Assembly (NCBI GenBank): GCA_033065855.1
Contig: JAVXUO010002013.1
Location: forward strand, 16,017-80,016
Origin: Escallonia rubra
Lineage: Eukaryota; Streptophyta; Magnoliopsida; Escalloniales; Escalloniaceae
DNA: 64,000 bases
Direction of reading: 5' to 3'
Shown: positions 58,972-64,000 of the stretch, piece after piece
How positions within the stretch are numbered: position 1 is the stretch's first letter
Layout: every line of letters begins with the position of its first letter
Notes under the pieces: model-generated
Databases searched by the model: none
Seen by the model: only the letters and a program-made list of their open reading frames with translations
Told to the model about the DNA's origin: nothing
Position numbers and translations under genes: made by a program

Positions 58972-61900
58972 TCAAGACTTGGTGTTAGCAAGCGTTGAGT
59001 CGAGATTTCCATCATTGGTGATCCTTGACATGGGCTTGAGACCCATCCCTCGTGAGGTTCTAATAATCATTTCCCTTGGAAGCCCTTTAGTTAACGGATC
59101 CGCTAAATTTTCCAATGACCTCACATATTCTAATGTGATTACACCTTCGGTAATCAATTGTCTCACGTAGCTATGTCTTAGACCAATATGTCTAGACTTT
59201 CCATTATACACTTCGCTACATGCCCGTGATAGAGTTGATTGACTATCACACCTTATCGATATGGGAGCCATAGGCTTAGGCCATAAAGGAACCTCTAAAA
59301 GCAAATTCCTTAGCCATTCTGCCTCCTTGCCCCCTGCAGCTAAAGCAATAAACTCTGCTGCCATGGTAGAATCAGTAATGCAAGTCTGTTTCTTTGAACC
59401 CCAGGATATTGCACCCCCACCAATTGTGAAAATCCATCCACTTGTGGAAGCATAATCCTCCCGATTCGTAAGCCAACTGGCATCTGTGTATCCTTCCAAA
59501 ACAGAAGGATACCCATTATAACATATGCCGAAATCCATAGTTCTTTTAAGGTACTTAAAGACCCTATATATTGCATTCCAATGCATATTACTAGGACAAC
59601 TAGTATATCTACTAAGTTTTCCTACTGCATAAGCAATATCCGGTCTAGTACAAGTCATGGCATACATTAAAGAGCCTATTGCACTCGCATATTCTAGTTG
59701 TCTCACAGCTCTACCATCATTAGGAGACAACTTAATACTCTCATCAAACGGAGTACTAACTGGTGTGCTGTCTAAATGGTCAAACTTTTTTAAGACCTTC
59801 TCAATATAATGAGATTGTGACAATGTTATGCAACCATTATTCCTTATGATTTTAATTCCTAAAATCACGTCAGCAACACCCATGTCCTTCATTTCAAAAT
59901 TATCGGATAAGAATTTCTTAGTCTTTACAACTTGTTCCAAGTCAGTACCAAAAATGAGCATATCATCTACGTATAAGCAAATGATAACTCCCTTACCGCC
60001 ATCGAACTTGCTATACACACACTTATCCGATTCATGTATCTTGAAACCATTAGACATTACAATTTGATCAAACTTTTGATGCCACTGCTTAGGGGCTTGC
60101 TTAAGTCCATACAATGACTTAATCAACTTACAGACTTTATTTTCTTGCCCACGTACAACAAACCCTTCTGGTTGTTTCATGTATACTTCCTCATCTAATT
60201 CACCATTTAAGAATGCCGTTTTAACATCCATTTGATGAATTACTAGCTTATGGATGGAAGCTAGTGCTATAAGCACCCTAATAGTGGCTATCCTTGCAAC
60301 TGGTGCATAAGTGTCAAAGTAATCGACACCTTCCTTTTGGGAAAATCCCTTAGCCACTAACCTTGCCTTAAATTTTTCAATCGATCCATCAACCCTTAAC
60401 TTTTTCTTGAAGATCCATTTACAACCAATGGGTTTAGAACCAGGTGGTAAATCCACCAATTTCCATGTTCCATTTCCCATGATTGAATCAATCTCTTCAT
60501 TTATTGCTTCCTTCCAAAAGGAAGAATCTTGAGACCTCATGGCCTCTTCATAAGTCCTAGGGTCGGATTCCATATTTAAAACAATCGGTATGGAGTTTTG
60601 TATTGTCGTCCTAGTTCCTTCTACCAAATACATGTAGAAATCGGGTCCATAGGTTTTAGCAATTCTCATTCGTTTGCTCCTCCTAGGTTCCACTTCATTT
60701 TCATGGTTTTCCTCAACTTCACGTTGACCTTCCTTTTGCTCAACTTGCTTAGGAAGTGATTGGAACCTACTTTCGTCAAAGATGGCATCTCTAGATTCAA
60801 TGATAGTGTTTTTAGAATAATAATCATTCTGTTCCACTACCATGAACCTATATGCTTTACTGTGTAAAGCATAACCAATGAAAATACATTCAATGCCTCT
60901 TTCACCCAATTTCTTTCTTTTTGGTTCCGGAACTCTTACAACGGCCCTACAACCCCAAACTTTAAAATAATTTAAATTAGGCTTCCTTTTCTTCCATAGC
61001 TCATAAGGAGTTACGTTATTTCCTTTAGTTGGAACTCTATTTAATATGTAGCAAGCCGTTAATAAAGCTTCCCCCCAAAATCCTTTTCCTAGACCCGAGT
61101 TAGAGAGCATGGCATTAACCATTTCGACTAATGTCCGATTCTTTCTTTCCGCTACACCGTTCTGTTGTGGTGTATACGGTGCAGAAAGTTCATGTACTAT
61201 GCCATTTTCTTCAAAAAATGGTGGCTCATAGTACTCTCCTCCCCTATCGGTTCTAAGTACTTTTATTTTGGCATCACAAAAATTTTCTACTTCATTTTTA
61301 TATGTGACAAAACTAGGCATGGCATCATTTTTATTATGCAACAAATAAACATAGCAATACCTAGAATAGTTATCAATAAAAGTCACATAATACGAGTTTC
61401 CTCCTAACGAAGGAGAGGAGTGAATATCTCCTAAATCACTGTGTATTAAATCTAAAATCTTAGACACTCTTTGTCCATTTTGAAAAGGAGCTCTAGTGAT
61501 TTTAGTAAGCATACACGTCTTGCAAAATCCTTTATCTACATGCATACTAGGCAAAAGATTCAATTTAACCATGTCATTAATTTTCCTAGTATTAACATGT
61601 CCTAAACGATTATGCCAAAGAAAAGATTGTGACTCAATAATATAAGCAGAAATAATATTTTTATTATTAATATTGAGCTTGAACAATCCATCACAAAAAT
61701 ATCCCTTGCCCACAAAAACCCCTCCCTTAGAGAGTACAAATTTATCAGCTTCAAAAACAAGTTTGAAACCAAACTTGTTAAGCATACAACCCGAGACTAA
61801 ATTCTTCCTAATTTCGGGCACATGACAGACATTAGTAAGAGTGACAACTTTTCCGGATGTAAACTCGAGCTCGACATTTCCTTTGCCCGCAATTTGCACA

Positions 61901-62850
61901 ATTGACGAATTTCCCATGTAAAGAATGCTTCCATCCTTCACCGGTTCATAGGTTGTAAAAAACCTCTTGTCTTTGCACACATGCCTTGTCGCACCCGAAT
62001 CAATCCACCATGCATCGTCATCTTCAAGGACATTTACCTCACTGATTACCGCGACTAAATTATTTTCGGTCGCCTTTTTCTGTTTCTTCAAGGCACGGCA
62101 ATCACGCTTATAGTGCCCTGGTTTGCCACAGTGAAAACACTTTCCTTTGTGTTTTTTCTTCTTGTCCTTGTCCTTGTCGTCGTCATCATTTCCTTGAAGT
62201 TTCCTTCTCTTGTTCTCACGGGAGTTCTTCTTGGATGATTCTCCTTCTTCCACGGCCAAGATTTTAGAAACGCCCTCGCTTTTAGACTTTTCTTCCTTGC
62301 GCAAGTCTTCCTCAATCCGAAGATGAGTACCCAACTCGTCAAGGTTGATGTCTTCCTTGCGATGCTTAAGGCTGTTTCTAAAATTCTTCCAAGAAGGAGG
62401 CAATTTATCAATGATAGATGTAACCACGATAAACTCATCCAAGGCTAACTTGTGTTGGGAATAACGATCAAGAATACTTTTAATCTCATTAAACTGTTCC
62501 ATAACCGATCTACCATCAACCATTTTGTAATCAAAAAATTTAGAAACGATGAACCTTTTACTGGTGGCATCCTCGGTGATGTAGCGACGCTCCAATTGGT
62601 TCCAAAGTTCCTTAGCGGTCTTGACAGTATGATAGGCATCGAACAGTGTGTTGGACATGCCATTAAGAATATGTCCTCGACATATCTCATCATCTTGATC
62701 CCACCTCAATCTTTCACGTGTCTTCGCAACACTTTCCTCCTCATTTTCACCGGGTTCCGGAGGTCTTGGATTCACGATCACGTAGTACACTTTCACTGTT
62801 ACTAGTAGAAAGTGCATCTTCCTTTGCCCGAACGAAGTCCCCACCATCAA
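58972..62850 (-). CDS. Copia gag-pol polyprotein (main ORF)
   Basis: A 1292-codon ORF. Domains in order by residue: gag (UBN2-type, MSNTLFDAY, ELWNQLERRY; about 60-200), CCHC zinc knuckle CFHCGKPGHYKRDC (about 236-249), aspartic protease WIDSGATRH (about 281), integrase HHCC zinc site (HNRLGH, CKTC; from about 412) and DDE core (D in IHSDLGD, D in RTDRGGEY, E in NGVAERKN), reverse transcriptase with YVDDMLIFG (about 957-965), and RNase H (TDASW, AAEFIALA, ADPLTKGL). No internal stop is present. The genuine gag start lies upstream in another frame (62905), separated by a small deletion near 62830, so the first methionine here is only the first in this frame. Confidence 0.95.
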   Translation of the reverse strand: MMVGTSFGQRKMHFLLVTVKVYYVIVNPRPPEPGENEEESVAKTRERLRWDQDDEICRGHILNGMSNTLFDAYHTVKTAKELWNQLERRYITEDATSKRFIVSKFFDYKMVDGRSVMEQFNEIKSILDRYSQHKLALDEFIVVTSIIDKLPPSWKNFRNSLKHRKEDINLDELGTHLRIEEDLRKEEKSKSEGVSKILAVEEGESSKKNSRENKRRKLQGNDDDDKDKDKKKKHKGKCFHCGKPGHYKRDCRALKKQKKATENNLVAVISEVNVLEDDDAWWIDSGATRHVCKDKRFFTTYEPVKDGSILYMGNSSIVQIAGKGNVELEFTSGKVVTLTNVCHVPEIRKNLVSGCMLNKFGFKLVFEADKFVLSKGGVFVGKGYFCDGLFKLNINNKNIISAYIIESQSFLWHNRLGHVNTRKINDMVKLNLLPSMHVDKGFCKTCMLTKITRAPFQNGQRVSKILDLIHSDLGDIHSSPSLGGNSYYVTFIDNYSRYCYVYLLHNKNDAMPSFVTYKNEVENFCDAKIKVLRTDRGGEYYEPPFFEENGIVHELSAPYTPQQNGVAERKNRTLVEMVNAMLSNSGLGKGFWGEALLTACYILNRVPTKGNNVTPYELWKKRKPNLNYFKVWGCRAVVRVPEPKRKKLGERGIECIFIGYALHSKAYRFMVVEQNDYYSKNTIIESRDAIFDESRFQSLPKQVEQKEGQREVEENHENEVEPRRSKRMRIAKTYGPDFYMYLVEGTRTTIQNSIPIVLNMESDPRTYEEAMRSQDSSFWKEAINEEIDSIMGNGTWKLVDLPPGSKPIGCKWIFKKKLRVDGSIEKFKARLVAKGFSQKEGVDYFDTYAPVARIATIRVLIALASIHKLVIHQMDVKTAFLNGELDEEVYMKQPEGFVVRGQENKVCKLIKSLYGLKQAPKQWHQKFDQIVMSNGFKIHESDKCVYSKFDGGKGVIICLYVDDMLIFGTDLEQVVKTKKFLSDNFEMKDMGVADVILGIKIIRNNGCITLSQSHYIEKVLKKFDHLDSTPVSTPFDESIKLSPNDGRAVRQLEYASAIGSLMYAMTCTRPDIAYAVGKLSRYTSCPSNMHWNAIYRVFKYLKRTMDFGICYNGYPSVLEGYTDASWLTNREDYASTSGWIFTIGGGAISWGSKKQTCITDSTMAAEFIALAAGGKEAEWLRNLLLEVPLWPKPMAPISIRCDSQSTLSRACSEVYNGKSRHIGLRHSYVRQLITEGVITLEYVRSLENLADPLTKGLPREMIIRTSRGMGLKPMSRITNDGNLDSTLANTKS

Positions 62851-62905
62851 AACGCTCCAAGCGGTGGAAATCCGAGCCCATGTCTTTTAACGTCACGAAC
62901 GCCAT
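62831..62905 (-). pseudogene. gag N-terminal piece, out of frame with the main ORF
   Basis: The ATG at 62905 opens MAFVTLKDMGSDFHRLERF, which has the form of a copia gag start. Its reading crosses into nonsense near 62830, while the conserved gag sequence continues in the frame of the 62850-58972 ORF. A small deletion of about two bases therefore separates the two parts, and this copy cannot make full gag by normal translation. Confidence 0.8.
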
Positions 62906-62929
62906 TGTTGCTAAATATAAACTTAAGAT

Positions 62930-63896
62930 TGTTGGGGTATAGATTCGGTATGGCTTTGTGACTGAAAGAATGATCGGCTTCGAGGCACGTTGTAAAACGC
63001 TCTCCTTAAGTTTATATTTGCCCCCACCAAAGAAAACGGTGTGCAGCGGGTTACCGGCAAATATCCTCCAAGATACAACGAAGCGCTTTAGTGAATAGCG
63101 TTTGCACACACGATATTCACCCCACAGATATGTGTATGGAATTCTGGATAATGGGATTTACAAGTAAGAAATTCTGCAGAAATTTCTTGTTGTAAAAGAT
63201 CTGCCGAAAGGAAAAAATGAAGAGAGTAGAGGCTTATTGCTAGGTCCGAAAATCTGACCATTGTGCTCTATTTATAAAGCACTAGTGGTTGCTAATCAAG
63301 TGTCACACCTTTTCATCATCACCGAAGCAATCTGGACCGTTGGATCAGAAACCGTTAAGATCAACGGTACAGATCCGGACTGGTAACTAACCAGCTCCCA
63401 ACAGTTGGGTCTGTCCAACTTGGAACCACCCAGCTGCCCAACAGGTGCAACTGTTCGGGTATAACCCGAGTGTAACCACCCAACTGCCAAGGGTCGGATC
63501 CGACCCGGTCCGTTGAACCGATGGTCTAGTTTTCGTCACGAAAACTTAAAGGCGTCTAGTCGCGTCTCGCAACTATGCGCACGTGCGAAGTGCGAAGTGC
63601 AAAGTGCGCCATCAAAGCGCCACATTGCGCCTCACAGCCCACTGCCACGCTCGCGCGCGCGCGCGTGCGTGCGATTGTTCCTCGTATGGTGCTTCGCACC
63701 ATACTCGGTGCACATGCACACACCTTAGCATACCACATAAGTAATAAAGTAAGTGGAGTACTTTATTATATACCCACTTACCTTTTCAATTCCCTTCTAT
63801 GTGGGATTCATTCATTCTTACCTCTTCACATTCCTTTCATCATTTTGACAAAGAAAATGAACCAAACTTGACACTATATTTTGGAAAACACTAACA
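62930..63896 (-). repeat. 5' LTR of the copia element
   Basis: 967 bp, partner of the left LTR. It carries one extra unit of a 10-bp gcgaagt-type repeat near 63590. A minus-strand TATAAATA lies near 63276. Confidence 0.95.
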
Positions 63897-63901
63897 AAAA
63901 C

Positions 63902-64000
63902 TCAGGGTTGTAAAGAAACCGAAAGGTAATGTAAAAGAAGGTAGCATGAAATTCAACCATGGCAACAAGGAGAGTTTTGGTTTATTCACTGTGTAGTCGA
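63902..64000. other. Right flank, continuation of pre-insertion DNA
   Basis: 99 bp of unique sequence without recognisable content. Confidence 0.5.

Larger units (their letters stand above)
57500..63896 (-). mobile_element. Young, nearly intact Ty1/copia LTR retrotransposon
   Basis: A 6397-bp element. LTRs lie at 57500-58456 (957 bp) and 62930-63896 (967 bp). The TSD AAAAC is perfect (57495-57499 and 63897-63901). It is transcribed on the minus strand: the 5' LTR is the right one, and the polypurine tract AAAATGGTGGGGA lies just inside the 3' LTR at 58457. The order protease-integrase-RT-RNase H in one ORF is the copia order. The near-identical LTRs (about ten substitutions plus a 10-bp copy-number difference in a gcgaagtgc repeat) point to a recent insertion. 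Odd points are an early frameshift and no canonical Met-tRNA primer site. Confidence 0.95.

Noticed and set aside
59261..60067. Plus-strand ORFs of 64-80 codons in the copia region
   Set aside because: Antisense shadows of the gag-pol ORF.

Overview
The window is flowering-plant nuclear DNA, most likely a eudicot. It has short coding exons separated by AT-rich introns with GT..AG borders, plant-specific receptor-kinase and cystatin families, and a dense set of LTR retrotransposons, a MULE, MITEs and LINE relics. No bacterial operons, CRISPR arrays, rRNA genes or intact tRNA genes were seen. The species cannot be named from the sequence.

Layout. 1-2.1 kb: an ACC/CCG trinucleotide array, then a decayed LINE-type ORF1 relic (DUF4283 plus zinc knuckle) on the minus strand. 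4.1-20.3 kb, plus strand: a 25-exon receptor-like kinase gene. Its LRR + malectin ectodomain and TM exon are of the LRR-VIII-2 type, but its kinase exons are of the SD-1/DUF26 type. One intron holds a complete 3.4-kb TR-GAG-type LTR element. 20.3-25.1 kb: LINE relic, AT-rich DNA and a truncated LTR element. 25.1-26.8 kb: a stranded LRR-VIII-2-type kinase without its last exon, probably the original kinase of the upstream ectodomain. A 24-bp near-identical repeat (18018-18041 and 25076-25099) marks both edges of the DNA between them. 28.1-28.6 kb resembles the RLK upstream region, which suggests a former tandem RLK array. 29.06-29.42 kb: an intact single-exon phytocystatin, followed by a 1.5-kb Mutator-like element with a 9-bp target-site duplication (TSD).

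31.4-38.9 kb: a large non-coding LTR element full of GC-rich tandem arrays. 41.25-46.5 kb: a second non-coding LTR element with a 79-bp tandem array. 48.7-50.8 kb: a CACTA terminus and C-rich tandem repeats. 52.3-55.2 kb, minus strand: a two-exon BED finger/hAT-transposase-derived gene with an open frame. 56.35 kb: a small foldback MITE. 57.5-63.9 kb: a young, almost intact Ty1/copia element (minus strand) with near-identical LTRs, an AAAAC TSD and a 1292-codon gag-pol ORF.

The host genes I can support are the chimeric RLK (possibly already damaged), the truncated kinase, the cystatin and the hAT-derived gene. They look like independent neighbours, except that the two kinase loci appear to be products of one rearranged RLK cluster. 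All gene models, splice sites and TSDs come from manual reading; nothing was computed or searched.
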